Origin: Chitinophagales bacterium
Lineage (GTDB): Bacteria > Bacteroidota > Bacteroidia > Chitinophagales > JADIYW01
Direction: 5' to 3'
Length of the DNA: 52,640 nt
Assembly: GCA_017984135.1 (NCBI GenBank)
Contig: JAGNZZ010000016.1
Span: 1 to 52,640, forward strand
Part shown: positions 1 to 8,814 of the stretch, piece after piece
Position numbering within the stretch: the first letter of the stretch is position 1
Layout of the letters: every line of letters starts with the position of its first letter
The notes under the pieces: model-generated
Database searches by the model: none
Told to the model about the DNA's origin: nothing
The model's input: the letters and a program-made list of their open reading frames with translations, nothing else
Made by a program: the position numbers and the translations under genes

Positions 1-96
1 GGATGGATGGATAAAATGGCACCTAAAGCCAAAATTACGGATATCCAAAAAGCCGATATTTATGATTATTTAGCAGCACATGCTAAAGCAAATTAA
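1..96 (+). CDS. C-terminal end of a probable c-type cytochrome (partial)
   Basis: The window opens inside a gene: the first frame is open and ends with TAA at 94-96, giving 31 residues. The tail reads MDKMAPKAKITDIQKADIYDYL and so on, which resembles the end of small cytochrome c domains, where a Met-x-Pro-(K) segment supplies the axial Met ligand and a last helix of the type 'I.DYLAAH' closes the fold. The CxxCH heme motif would lie upstream, outside the window, so the call rests on the C-terminal pattern only. If right, the protein acts in periplasmic or membrane electron transfer. Nothing is known here about its operon because the upstream side is missing. Confidence 0.45.
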   Translation, partial: GWMDKMAPKAKITDIQKADIYDYLAAHAKAN

Positions 97-230
97 TTCT
101 TTTTTAGTATTACTTTTTTAAAGAAATATATAGCAGATAGATTGGTGATATTTTTTTAAAAAAAATACCACCAATCACGTATTGTTGTAATACATTTTGA
201 TATTTATTTTTAGAATCAAAAAAGTAAAAT

Positions 231-1043
231 ATGAAAAAGTCAATTATTTCTCTTGTTTCGCCATTTATTATTTTAATACTCTTAAGTGGATGTAAGAAAA
301 TTTTTAACAAAGTAGATGATAGTAATCCGGTTCCACCTACTCCTACAATTTCTGCTCCTGGAGTGCATGATGGTTCGTTGGTGAGTGTGCGTACAGCATT
401 CTCTTTTGATGCTTCAAAATTTTCACCAATTAAATTACCCGTTCCTATTCCGCCAATCAATTTAGAACTAGAAACGGCAACAGCCGTTTTTTACAACACG
501 CCATCTGGAACGTCATTAAACGATGCAGGTACAGTATCTGTAAATTCTTTTTCACTTTCCAAAGCAACTAATAATGCGTATTATAGAAACAATTTTGATC
601 CAAAGAATACGAGTTCAGGATTAGACATGAATTTTTCTAGTGGAAGCAATTGGGAAGTTGGCGGTGCTACTCTTGTGTCTTCTTTTACATATAATCATAC
701 AGATGCATTTCCAAGTTTTAGTGGTTTGGCTACGTTGCCAGAAACGATTAATAAGTCAAGTAATTTATCATTAAACATTACATCATCTAATGCAGATTCT
801 ATATATGTAGCTATTATCTCTGGAAACTCTACCACCACCGGAACGGTAATAAAAGCTTATGGAAATACTGCCACAAATATTATAATTAATTCTGCAGATC
901 TAGCACCGCTAACTACCACATCTTCTAATGGAGTAGCGTATTTAGAAATTATTCCGTGGAGGTATAAAACAGTTTCTAAAAATAGTAAAGACTATGTGTT
1001 TATGAAAGTAGCTGCTTATGTAAAAAATATTAAAATAGAATAG
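231..1043 (+). CDS. Hypothetical lipoprotein, 270 aa
   Basis: The N-terminus has a basic start (MKKS), a hydrophobic stretch and a lipobox LLSGC at about residues 17-21, so the mature protein is probably a lipid-anchored envelope protein. The rest is rich in Ser, Thr and Asn with alternating hydrophobic residues, suggesting a secreted beta-rich fold. I do not recognise the family. A TATTTTTA box at 205-212, with TTG about 18 bp upstream, resembles the Bacteroidota promoter. The gene is monocistronic: a strong terminator follows at 1068-1096 and the next gene is on the other strand. Confidence 0.75.
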   Translation: MKKSIISLVSPFIILILLSGCKKIFNKVDDSNPVPPTPTISAPGVHDGSLVSVRTAFSFDASKFSPIKLPVPIPPINLELETATAVFYNTPSGTSLNDAGTVSVNSFSLSKATNNAYYRNNFDPKNTSSGLDMNFSSGSNWEVGGATLVSSFTYNHTDAFPSFSGLATLPETINKSSNLSLNITSSNADSIYVAIISGNSTTTGTVIKAYGNTATNIIINSADLAPLTTTSSNGVAYLEIIPWRYKTVSKNSKDYVFMKVAAYVKNIKIE

Positions 1044-1067
1044 AACGTATTTTAATTTCAAAAAGAG

Positions 1068-1096
1068 AAGGTTGTCCCAAAAGGACAGCCTTTTTT
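1068..1096 (+). terminator. Rho-independent terminator after the 231-1043 lipoprotein gene
   Basis: The stem AAGGTTGTCC (1068-1077) pairs with GGACAGCCTT (1083-1092), with one G-T wobble and a 5-nt loop, and is followed by a run of T to 1096. It lies 25 bp after the lipoprotein stop codon. Confidence 0.85.
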
Positions 1097-1174
1097 ACTT
1101 TGCGACGATAAGAGATAAATGAATGAATTTTTGTATTTCAGTTCTTTTAATAAAAAGATTTTTTTACTATTCTA

Positions 1175-2197
1175 TTAAACTGTCCAAGTAGTTAGGCCTT
1201 CATTTGTTAACGTATAATTCATGACAGAACCGCCCATTTCACTTAATTTTTTTATCAGATGATATTTATGAATATATGGAGCATAAAAAATCATAAAACC
1301 ACCACCACCTGCACCAGAAATTTTTCCGCCGGTTGCACCATGTTGTAAAGCCATTTCATAAATTTCATCGATGGATGCATTACTGATACCTGCAGCCATT
1401 TGTCTTTTATGCATCCATCCATCGTGTAAGATTTTTCCAATATCATCTATGTTGCCTTTTAAAATGGCCTCTTTCATTAATATGCTTTGCTCTTTAAGTT
1501 GGTGCATCGCCTCAATAGAGGATGATTTTTTTGCGTGCACATTGTCTGTTTGTTCTTGAATTATTTTAGAAGACAATCGAGATGTTTGTGTATAAAACAA
1601 CACTAAATTATGTTCCAATTCGTGTAAATATTTTGATTTAATACGCAATGGATTGACAATAACTTTATCATTAGCATAAAATTCCATATAATTTACGCCG
1701 CCAAAAGTAGCTGCATATTGGTCTTGTTTTCCACCAGCCATTTTTAAATCTTCGCGTTCTATGGAATAGGCTAAATGAGCAATGTCGTATTCACCTAATG
1801 GTAATTTCAGCCATTCCACAAATGCGCCTAAAATGGCTACTACTAAAGTAGAAGAGGAACCTAAACCCGAACCTGGTGGCGCATCTACATAGGTATTTAA
1901 TTCAAAGGAAAGAGGCTGTTTGATAAAATCTTTAATAATGCGATTGTACACACCTTTTGCTAAATCTAATTTGCCATTTATTGACAAAAATTCTTCACTT
2001 GTTAGTTCAATGATTTCATTTCTGTCAATGGCATTTAATATAATTTTTCCATCAGATCGTGGTTTTATAGATGCATAAGCATATAAGCTTAATGTGGCAT
2101 TTAAAATGGCACCACCATAAATATCGGAATATGGAGAAACATCAGTACCACCGCCGGCTAATCCAATACGCAAAGGAGCTTTCGAACGAATAATCAT
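1175..2197 (-). CDS. hddA: GHMP-family sugar kinase, D-glycero-D-manno-heptose 7-phosphate kinase-like
   Basis: A 340-residue GHMP kinase. The N-terminus MIIRSKAPLRIGLAGGGTD is the family start, the ATP-binding motif PGSGLGSSS lies at about 108-116, and a Gly-rich GGKISGAGGGGF motif lies near the C-terminus. This variant is most like HddA, which phosphorylates D-glycero-D-manno-heptose 7-phosphate at C1 on the way to GDP-heptose for surface glycans; other sugar 1-kinases share the fold, so the exact substrate is inferred. It is the last gene of a leftward leuB / glycosyltransferase / kinase group, 47 bp after the glycosyltransferase. A TAAATTCG box on the minus strand (2202-2209) lies just upstream of the ATG and could give it its own short-leader transcript. 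None of the other heptose genes (hddC, gmhA, gmhB) is visible here. Confidence 0.75.
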   Translation of the reverse strand: MIIRSKAPLRIGLAGGGTDVSPYSDIYGGAILNATLSLYAYASIKPRSDGKIILNAIDRNEIIELTSEEFLSINGKLDLAKGVYNRIIKDFIKQPLSFELNTYVDAPPGSGLGSSSTLVVAILGAFVEWLKLPLGEYDIAHLAYSIEREDLKMAGGKQDQYAATFGGVNYMEFYANDKVIVNPLRIKSKYLHELEHNLVLFYTQTSRLSSKIIQEQTDNVHAKKSSSIEAMHQLKEQSILMKEAILKGNIDDIGKILHDGWMHKRQMAAGISNASIDEIYEMALQHGATGGKISGAGGGGFMIFYAPYIHKYHLIKKLSEMGGSVMNYTLTNEGLTTWTV

Positions 2198-2244
2198 GAA
2201 ACGAATTTACAGATTTATGATTTATGATGTATGAATTATTTATG

Positions 2245-3375
2245 TTACTTTTTAGCGATGAGGCTCTTTATTTTTTCAACCATGACCTGCCATGAATATT
2301 TTTTCTTTTCTTCCAAGATATGTTGAAGAAAAACTGCTTCTTTATTTTCATCATAAAACTTTAGAATAGCATCGCCCACTTCTTGTTCATTTGGTTCTAC
2401 CACTAAGCCAACTTTGTTGTTGGGTACGATCTCTGGTAAACCACCTACATTCGTCACCAACATTGGCTTATTAAAATGGTAGCAAATTTGAGTAACGCCG
2501 CTTTGAGTAGCATGTTTGTATGGTTGTACCACTAAGTCAGCAGCACAAAAATAAGTAGCTACTTCATTGTCTGGAATAAAACGAGTATGTAATTCAATTT
2601 TATCTTGTACGTTTAATTCGCGTATCAGTTTTTCGTATTCTTCTTTGTTGGAATAATATTCTCCGGCAACTATCAATTTAATATCAGATGATTTTATTTT
2701 AGGTAATGCCATTGCTTTAAGCACAATGTCTAATCCTTTGTAATCTCTTATTAATCCAAAAAATAGAATGTATTTGTAATTTGGATTTAAATTTAATTGT
2801 TCAATAGCATTTTTCTTATCTATTGCTTGCCCATAATTATCGAATAATGGATGCGGATTTAATAAACGTGGTTTTGTTTTATCAAATAGGCTTAAATCCT
2901 TATAAACACTATCACTCATAGCAATAAATGCATCGACACTTTTTACAAAATAGTTTGTGAAAATAGTATCGCCTATTCGTTTTTCATGTGGCAGGATATT
3001 GTCTAAAATAGAAATGATTTTGGTGTGTTTATTACTTTTCACAATTCTGCAAATAGTACCTAAGCAAGGTGCCATAAAGGGCAACCAGAATTTGACAATT
3101 AAAATATCTGGCTTTTGTTTTCTGATTTTTAAGCCAACTTTAATCCAATTTAATGGATTGATGGAATTTACAGAAACGTTTATATGAAGGTCATTTGGTT
3201 TTGGCAGCGATGAATATTGCGTGGTTCCTGGAAATAAAAATTCTGGATATTGTAAAGAGAACGTTTCAATGGTTACTGTATCTTGTTGCATGATGAATTC
3301 TTTAGCTAAACGTTCATTGAACGCTGCTAAACCACCACGCAATGGATGTGCTGAACCGAGAATAACTATGTTCAT
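2245..3375 (-). CDS. Glycosyltransferase family 4 (GT-B fold)
   Basis: A 376-residue GT-B glycosyltransferase. The N-terminal domain starts with MNIVILGSAHPLRGGLAAFN, a Gly-rich acceptor loop. The C-terminal donor-binding domain has the typical LFFGLIRDYKGLDIVLKAM segment and a later 'QSGVTQICYHFNKPMLVTNVGG' type region followed by PE, where the conserved Glu contacts the sugar nucleotide. No membrane segment is clear. It probably adds a sugar to a lipid-linked or surface glycan; donor and acceptor cannot be read. Its ATG overlaps the stop of leuB by 4 bp (ATGA), so it is translationally coupled to leuB, and a sugar kinase gene follows. Confidence 0.85.
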   Translation of the reverse strand: MNIVILGSAHPLRGGLAAFNERLAKEFIMQQDTVTIETFSLQYPEFLFPGTTQYSSLPKPNDLHINVSVNSINPLNWIKVGLKIRKQKPDILIVKFWLPFMAPCLGTICRIVKSNKHTKIISILDNILPHEKRIGDTIFTNYFVKSVDAFIAMSDSVYKDLSLFDKTKPRLLNPHPLFDNYGQAIDKKNAIEQLNLNPNYKYILFFGLIRDYKGLDIVLKAMALPKIKSSDIKLIVAGEYYSNKEEYEKLIRELNVQDKIELHTRFIPDNEVATYFCAADLVVQPYKHATQSGVTQICYHFNKPMLVTNVGGLPEIVPNNKVGLVVEPNEQEVGDAILKFYDENKEAVFLQHILEEKKKYSWQVMVEKIKSLIAKK

Positions 3376-4430
3376 TCTAAAATAAACTCAACAATTTTAT
3401 CACCTACTTGTGTAGTAGATAATTTTCCGTTATTAATATCTTCTGTAACAAAACCTTTATTCATAGCTTTTTCCACTGCATGTGTAATGGCTTTGCTTTC
3501 TTCCAATAAACCAAAACTATATTCTAATAATAATGCTGCGGATAAAATTGTAGCCATTGGATTGGCGATATTTTTGCCAGCAGCTTGTGGATATGAACCA
3601 TGAATAGGTTCGTATAATGAAATGGTATTGCCTAAAGAGGCTGAAGGCAACATGCCTAAGCTGCCTGTAATCACTGAGGCTTCGTCGCTGATGATGTCTC
3701 CAAAAAGATTTTCCGTTAGAATGACGTCGAATTTGCTTGGTTTGGTGATAACTTCCATTGCTGCACTGTCTATGAAATTACATTCTAATTCAATATCCGG
3801 AAACTGTTTAGCATATTCAGTCACTACTTCACGCCACAAACGAGAAGTAGCCAATACATTAGCTTTATCTAAAAGTGTCACTTTCTTTTTTCTACTTTGT
3901 GCAAATTGAAATGCTTTTTCCGTGATACGCAAAATTTCATCACGTGTATAAACACAAGTGTCATACGCAATGTTTTGATCTTCGCTTCTGCCTCGTGGTT
4001 TGCCAAAATAGATACCTGAAATTAATTCTCGAACTACCACAAAGTCAACACCTTTTATGCGTTCATTTTTTAGTGGTGAAGCATCTAATAATGCTTCATA
4101 ACTTTTTACTGGACGGATATTGGCGTATAATCCTAAGCTACTGCGCATTTTTAACAATCCTTGTTCTGGACGTACTTTCGCCGATGGATTGTTGTCGTAT
4201 TTTGGATCACCAATGGCTCCAAATAAAATAGCATCACTATTGGTGCATAATTCATGCGTTTCATCAGGATATGGATTGCCAGTTTTATCAATGGCTGCTG
4301 CGCCAATTAATCCATAGTTGTATTCAAATTGATGATTAAATTTTTGTTCAATTGCTTTTAAAACTTTTACGGCCTGTTCAATAATTTCTGGTCCAATACC
4401 ATCTCCAGGCAAAACTGCGATTTTCTTCAT
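3372..4430 (-). CDS. leuB: 3-isopropylmalate dehydrogenase
   Basis: A 352-residue IPM dehydrogenase, the usual length. It begins MKKIAVLPGDGIGPEI, the dinucleotide-binding start of the family, and carries the metal/substrate signature around TENLFGDIISDEAS followed by GSLGMLPSAS. It oxidises and decarboxylates 3-isopropylmalate to 2-oxoisocaproate with NAD+ in leucine synthesis, in the cytosol. leuA, leuC and leuD are not adjacent; downstream instead are a coupled glycosyltransferase (4-bp overlap) and a sugar kinase, an unusual setting. A minus-strand TATTTTTG box (4435-4442) sits only 4 bp from the ATG. Confidence 0.95.
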   Translation of the reverse strand: MKKIAVLPGDGIGPEIIEQAVKVLKAIEQKFNHQFEYNYGLIGAAAIDKTGNPYPDETHELCTNSDAILFGAIGDPKYDNNPSAKVRPEQGLLKMRSSLGLYANIRPVKSYEALLDASPLKNERIKGVDFVVVRELISGIYFGKPRGRSEDQNIAYDTCVYTRDEILRITEKAFQFAQSRKKKVTLLDKANVLATSRLWREVVTEYAKQFPDIELECNFIDSAAMEVITKPSKFDVILTENLFGDIISDEASVITGSLGMLPSASLGNTISLYEPIHGSYPQAAGKNIANPMATILSAALLLEYSFGLLEESKAITHAVEKAMNKGFVTEDINNGKLSTTQVGDKIVEFILE

Positions 4431-4434
4431 ATTT

Positions 4435-4442
4435 CAAAAATA
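4435..4442 (-). promoter_or_regulatory. Candidate -7 promoter element of leuB
   Basis: On the minus strand this reads TATTTTTG, a match to the Bacteroidota -7 consensus TAnnTTTG, four bases before the leuB ATG. I found no good TTTG -33 box at the usual spacing. If used, the mRNA would be almost leaderless. Confidence 0.4.
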
Positions 4443-4505
4443 AAAAACTTGAATGTATAAATTATTGCAATGGTGTTATTAAATTTATATGGATAGAATT
4501 TTTTA

Positions 4506-7500
4506 TTGAAAAAGCCCGTTTTCATATTGCTCACTATATTGTCGATTTGCACATTTGCAGGCAAAGAACAGTCAAGTAGATTATTGACCGTTCATGAACA
4601 AACCGTTCCAGCATTAAAGGCATTTACTCAAGAACTAAATGTTGCAGTTAAAACTAAAAATCAATTTGAAGCGGCAAATAAAATTTATTGGATATCAGAA
4701 TGTTTATTTCAACTTCGTGAATTGGATGCACTAAATGCAGTTTTAAAATATTGCACACCTTTTGTTCAGAAAAATAATGAACATGCGTATGTTAAATTAC
4801 AAATCATTTACGGAAAATATTTAATTGAAAAGGCAAATTATAAATCCTGTATTTTAGTTCTAAATGAGTTATTGACTATCACGCTTGATAAAAATTTACA
4901 AAGTGAAATTTATCTTTCTTTAGCAGATGTTTATCAACGGCAACAACAATCGGATAGTAGTATTGCTTGTTATCGGTTCATACTTAAGAATACGTCTGAT
5001 ACCATTCAGTTGGCTAAAGCATATAATGGTATTGGTAGTTATTATTGTTTGGTTTCTAAATTAGATTCGGCGAAAATCATGTATGAAACGGCTATATCGT
5101 TCTTAACGAAAACAGTAGGAAACAATCATAGCCTATATGCTCAAGTATGTTATAACTTAGGCTTGGTAGCAGATAGAAATTCGGATTACTATATGTCAGA
5201 ACTTTATTTTCAACGCGCTTTGTTTATTTATATTTCAAAAGCAGGTGAACGACATCCGATGACCGCAAATTCGTATGGAGTTTTGGCTAGTTTGTATATT
5301 TTAGAAGATAATCCCGATAAAGCTTTGCATTATGCGCTTAAAGAATACAATATTTTATTACAACTCTATGGCTCAGAACATCCTGATTTAATTTATAGCT
5401 TTTTAAATCTTGGAAAGATTTATTTCTTATTGGATGATGTACAAAAAGCAGAAAGGTATTTTAGAGATGCACTTAAATTGTCAGAAAATAAATTTGGTCG
5501 CAATCATAGTTATTACAAGCAAAGCGTTGTAGAGATTAGTAAAATTTTAGCTTCTCAGGATAGATTAATCGAAGCAAGTGTATTGTTAGAAAATTCTAAA
5601 TCATTAAAATATGATGAATATTTAGGTGATATTTATTTGCAAAGTGGTGAGAATAATTTGGCCAAACAATCGTATGCAGCTGCCTTGAAAGATTTTACTA
5701 AAGCACACGAGATTTTTTCTTCATTTTATGGCGAAAAAAATATTTATTCGTTGCAAGCAATGTTGGGTTTGTCGAATATGTATTTAGAGTCCAACCAATT
5801 GCAGTTGGCTTTAAATAAAGCTGAATATGCATTGACTATGACCTATAAAGACAAACAAAAAACACATGTTTATGATAATTGGGTTTGCATGATGCAGCTA
5901 TTAAAATGTAAAAAAGAACTTTATAAGAGTTCACCTCCATCAATAAAAATGGTGTTGCAAGAAGTAAATAACATACGAGCAACTATTGAACAAGCTAATC
6001 TCGTACGACATACACTTTATTCAGCAGGTAGCCAAGCGTATTTTACGGAACGCATGTCTGTTTTAAATCAGTTAGGAATTTATTTTTTGACACATTGGTA
6101 CCCAAAACGAGATGCCTATTTTTATAATCAATTGCTTTTTTTTGCTGAAAATGATAAGGCTAATTTATTGCGTCAAAAAATCATCAATTACCAATCTCAA
6201 GAACTTTTACCAGAATCAGAACAAAACAAAGCTTCTTTTATAACTGGTAAATTAAACTACTTCGATGCCTTGAAACAAAAGGAGAATAATAATGTAAAAT
6301 CGGTAGATGATTCTATTTTTTATTACTCAACATTGTTTGAAGAATTTACAACACACATTGAATTAAAATATCCAAAAATTTATTATTTGAAATATGGTAA
6401 GAATAACATTAATGCAACACAAATTCAACGTCAACTAGTTTCAGATGCTACTTTTTTAGAATACTTTAATGACGATGAAAATTATTATTGTTTAGTAATC
6501 CAACAATCTAAAATTTCTATCCAGAACTGTGGAAATTTGAAATATATTGACTCGTTGATTGTGGCGTTCCAACAATCCATCATCCTACAAAAATACAATA
6601 TCAACTTAGCCAACATCCTTAGTAAGTTATTGTTGCCAGATGAGATACAAAAGAACCTTGTTATAGCTGCCACTAAGTCGATTTCACTGCTCGATTTTGA
6701 TGTATTACAACGCAATAATCAATATTTAATTCAGCATCATACTTCACAATTTGCATTTTCCGCCAATACCTATTTCTTGCATCGGTCAACTATTCAGCAA
6801 TCAAATGTGTTGGCCATTTTTCCCAATTATAAATCCAGTTCATTTGTTGAGTTAAACACCCAAAAAGAACAAACAGCATTGAAGCAGTTTAGTGATGTTG
6901 CCTTTTTTATGTATCCTAATTTCAGCAAATTAAATAAATCAATTATTTCCGCAGGCATAGTACACATAGGTGCACATTTAGTTATTGATACAATTCACCC
7001 ATTACAATCTTCAATTGTGCTGTTTCCTGAACATAAAAATCAATTATCTATTGATGAAATTTGGAAGTTGAATTTAAATACACAACTGGTAACGTTGGCT
7101 GCTTGCCAAAGTAACTTTGGAAAATCTCAAATAGGTGAAGGCGTTCGTAATTTTGCTTGGGCATTTCATTATGCAGGAGCAAGAAATATATTATCCACGC
7201 AGTGGAATGCACCAGATAAAGCAACTTCCACCATAATAGCAAATTTCTATACCAATTTAAATGCAGGTCAAAATAAATCTGAAGCCTTGCGGTTAGCAAA
7301 GTTAAAGTATTTGGAAACAACAGATAACATTGGTGCACAACCTTATTTTTGGTCAAATTTTAAACTTTTTGGCGATGCAAGTGAAATAGATGTTGCACCA
7401 CACTTCTTGTTAAAATATTGGTGCTTGCCTGTACTTTTTTCTATACTCATCTATTGGGTATTTTCATTAATAAATAAATATTATGTGTTACGGCGATATA

Positions 7501-7508
7501 GACAATGA
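4506..7508 (+). CDS. TPR-repeat protein with C-terminal CHAT caspase-like domain, exported and membrane-anchored
   Basis: 1000 residues. The only in-frame start that keeps the signal peptide is TTG at 4506 (MKKPVFILLTILSICTFAG). Residues about 100-450 form many helical repeats of the 42-residue TPR type (for example HSLYAQVCYNLGLVADRNSD). A CHAT domain spans about 650-960, with the catalytic dyad intact: His in VH820-IGA-H824 and Cys867 in LAAC867QS. A final hydrophobic helix (LPVLFSILIYWVFSL) and a basic tail RRYRQ suggest a C-terminal membrane anchor, so TPRs and CHAT would face the periplasm. CHAT proteins are caspase-clan proteases; the substrate here is unknown. It is not next to a Cas7-11 or gasdermin-like gene, so it is not a Craspase-type partner. 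The following gene lies 77 bp downstream on the same strand. Confidence 0.85.
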   Translation: MKKPVFILLTILSICTFAGKEQSSRLLTVHEQTVPALKAFTQELNVAVKTKNQFEAANKIYWISECLFQLRELDALNAVLKYCTPFVQKNNEHAYVKLQIIYGKYLIEKANYKSCILVLNELLTITLDKNLQSEIYLSLADVYQRQQQSDSSIACYRFILKNTSDTIQLAKAYNGIGSYYCLVSKLDSAKIMYETAISFLTKTVGNNHSLYAQVCYNLGLVADRNSDYYMSELYFQRALFIYISKAGERHPMTANSYGVLASLYILEDNPDKALHYALKEYNILLQLYGSEHPDLIYSFLNLGKIYFLLDDVQKAERYFRDALKLSENKFGRNHSYYKQSVVEISKILASQDRLIEASVLLENSKSLKYDEYLGDIYLQSGENNLAKQSYAAALKDFTKAHEIFSSFYGEKNIYSLQAMLGLSNMYLESNQLQLALNKAEYALTMTYKDKQKTHVYDNWVCMMQLLKCKKELYKSSPPSIKMVLQEVNNIRATIEQANLVRHTLYSAGSQAYFTERMSVLNQLGIYFLTHWYPKRDAYFYNQLLFFAENDKANLLRQKIINYQSQELLPESEQNKASFITGKLNYFDALKQKENNNVKSVDDSIFYYSTLFEEFTTHIELKYPKIYYLKYGKNNINATQIQRQLVSDATFLEYFNDDENYYCLVIQQSKISIQNCGNLKYIDSLIVAFQQSIILQKYNINLANILSKLLLPDEIQKNLVIAATKSISLLDFDVLQRNNQYLIQHHTSQFAFSANTYFLHRSTIQQSNVLAIFPNYKSSSFVELNTQKEQTALKQFSDVAFFMYPNFSKLNKSIISAGIVHIGAHLVIDTIHPLQSSIVLFPEHKNQLSIDEIWKLNLNTQLVTLAACQSNFGKSQIGEGVRNFAWAFHYAGARNILSTQWNAPDKATSTIIANFYTNLNAGQNKSEALRLAKLKYLETTDNIGAQPYFWSNFKLFGDASEIDVAPHFLLKYWCLPVLFSILIYWVFSLINKYYVLRRYRQ

Positions 7509-7585
7509 TTTTTAAGTTGATTCTCACACTTTTATTTAAGGATAATGTTTAATTTTATACAAATTAGATTTCAATACATAAAACC

Positions 7586-8719
7586 ATGTTACTTCCATTT
7601 GAATATCATTTTCCAGATAAAGTTGTTTCCTATAAACAATTAGATAAATTATTGGCAACTGGATATTTCAGAACCGGAAATTATTTAATGCGCACACGTG
7701 TTTTATTTTTTAATAATGAAATTCTTAATACGCTACACGTTCGATTCCAATTATCTGATTATTTGTTTTCTAAAAGTTTGCAAAAGTTGCTGCATAAAAA
7801 TAAACAACGGTTTACTTACACCATTCAGCCATTCAGCATCACCATCGAAAAAGAAAATTTATATAGAAAACATCGTACTCGATTTAAAGGACATGTATCG
7901 CCATCACTTTCCGGTTATATGTTTGATAATTATCACAGCAATATTTTTAATACCTATGAAATAAATGTATTTGATGGTGAACAATTAGTTGCATTTAGTT
8001 TCTTCGATGTTGGGCATAAAAGTATTGCCAGTATTTTAGGTATTTTTAATCAGGAATACGAAAAATTTAGTCTTGGAATTTATACCATGTTACTGGAAAT
8101 AGAGTACGCTAAAAATTTACAATTTAAATATTACTATCCAGGTTATGTGGCGTATGAACCATCCCAATTTAATTATAAACTCCGATTGGCAAAAAAAATT
8201 CAATTTTTTGATTGGTTTACAAAGCGATGGTTGTCCTTTGAAAATAGGAATAAAAAAATAAAAGTGTATGATTTCTTTACTGAGAAAATGAACATTGCAG
8301 CTACTTGGTTAGAGAAATTTAAAATTGAATACAAACCATTGTTTTATCCATTTTTTTATATGGGTGGCGTGTATCCGAAATCTGATTGTGTGAAAAGTAT
8401 TTTACATTATTTAGTTACAGATTTTGAGATTGAAGGCCTATATTATATCATTGAATTTCATCCAGAAAAAATGCAGTTAATGCTCACCGGTGCTACCATA
8501 CATAAATATAGTTACGAAGACGAAATTGACTATACAGATGTATTTGACGAAAAAGAATGGAAGCGTGTTTTGTTATACTTACATCCAAGCATTATTATTT
8601 CAAATGAATTTGAACTATATGCTGGTTTATTATTTCTACAAGATTTATTTAGACAATATTTATTGCCACCACCTATTCCAAACAATCGATTTCAAAACCC
8701 GAACCTATTTCGTTCATAA
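7586..8719 (+). CDS. Divergent arginyl-/leucyl-tRNA-protein transferase-like (GNAT fold) protein
   Basis: 377 residues. The central part (about 130-215) resembles the C-terminal GNAT-like domain of ATE1/Bpt aminoacyl-tRNA-protein transferases: 'SLGIYTMLLEIEYAKNL' followed by 'YYYPGYVAYEP' corresponds to the SLG.Y.lL.EIe.Ak..g..YyYlGYy segment of that family. The N-terminal Cys-rich motif of true transferases is not visible (the start is MLLPFEYHFPDKVVSYKQLD), and about 160 extra residues follow the domain. It may therefore have lost or changed the N-degron activity. No signal peptide or membrane helix is seen, so it is probably cytosolic. It follows the CHAT gene on the same strand and precedes a Crp/Fnr regulator; whether these are linked is unknown. 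Confidence 0.55.
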   Translation: MLLPFEYHFPDKVVSYKQLDKLLATGYFRTGNYLMRTRVLFFNNEILNTLHVRFQLSDYLFSKSLQKLLHKNKQRFTYTIQPFSITIEKENLYRKHRTRFKGHVSPSLSGYMFDNYHSNIFNTYEINVFDGEQLVAFSFFDVGHKSIASILGIFNQEYEKFSLGIYTMLLEIEYAKNLQFKYYYPGYVAYEPSQFNYKLRLAKKIQFFDWFTKRWLSFENRNKKIKVYDFFTEKMNIAATWLEKFKIEYKPLFYPFFYMGGVYPKSDCVKSILHYLVTDFEIEGLYYIIEFHPEKMQLMLTGATIHKYSYEDEIDYTDVFDEKEWKRVLLYLHPSIIISNEFELYAGLLFLQDLFRQYLLPPPIPNNRFQNPNLFRS

Positions 8720-8814
8720 TGTCTTCTTATTAAGTAGGATAAAGATGTAATTTCAATAGTTAAAGCCTTAATTTGTTAATACTGACATATAATTTTATTC
8801 TGTAACTTCACTTT

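Noticed and set aside
110-460. Minus-strand frame over the first lipoprotein gene
   Set aside because: It overlaps a clear signal-peptide lipoprotein on the other strand and shows no domain.
4506-7508. Craspase-type (type III-E CRISPR) TPR-CHAT
   Set aside because: No Cas7-11, no CRISPR array, and a signal peptide plus membrane anchor argue for the cell envelope.
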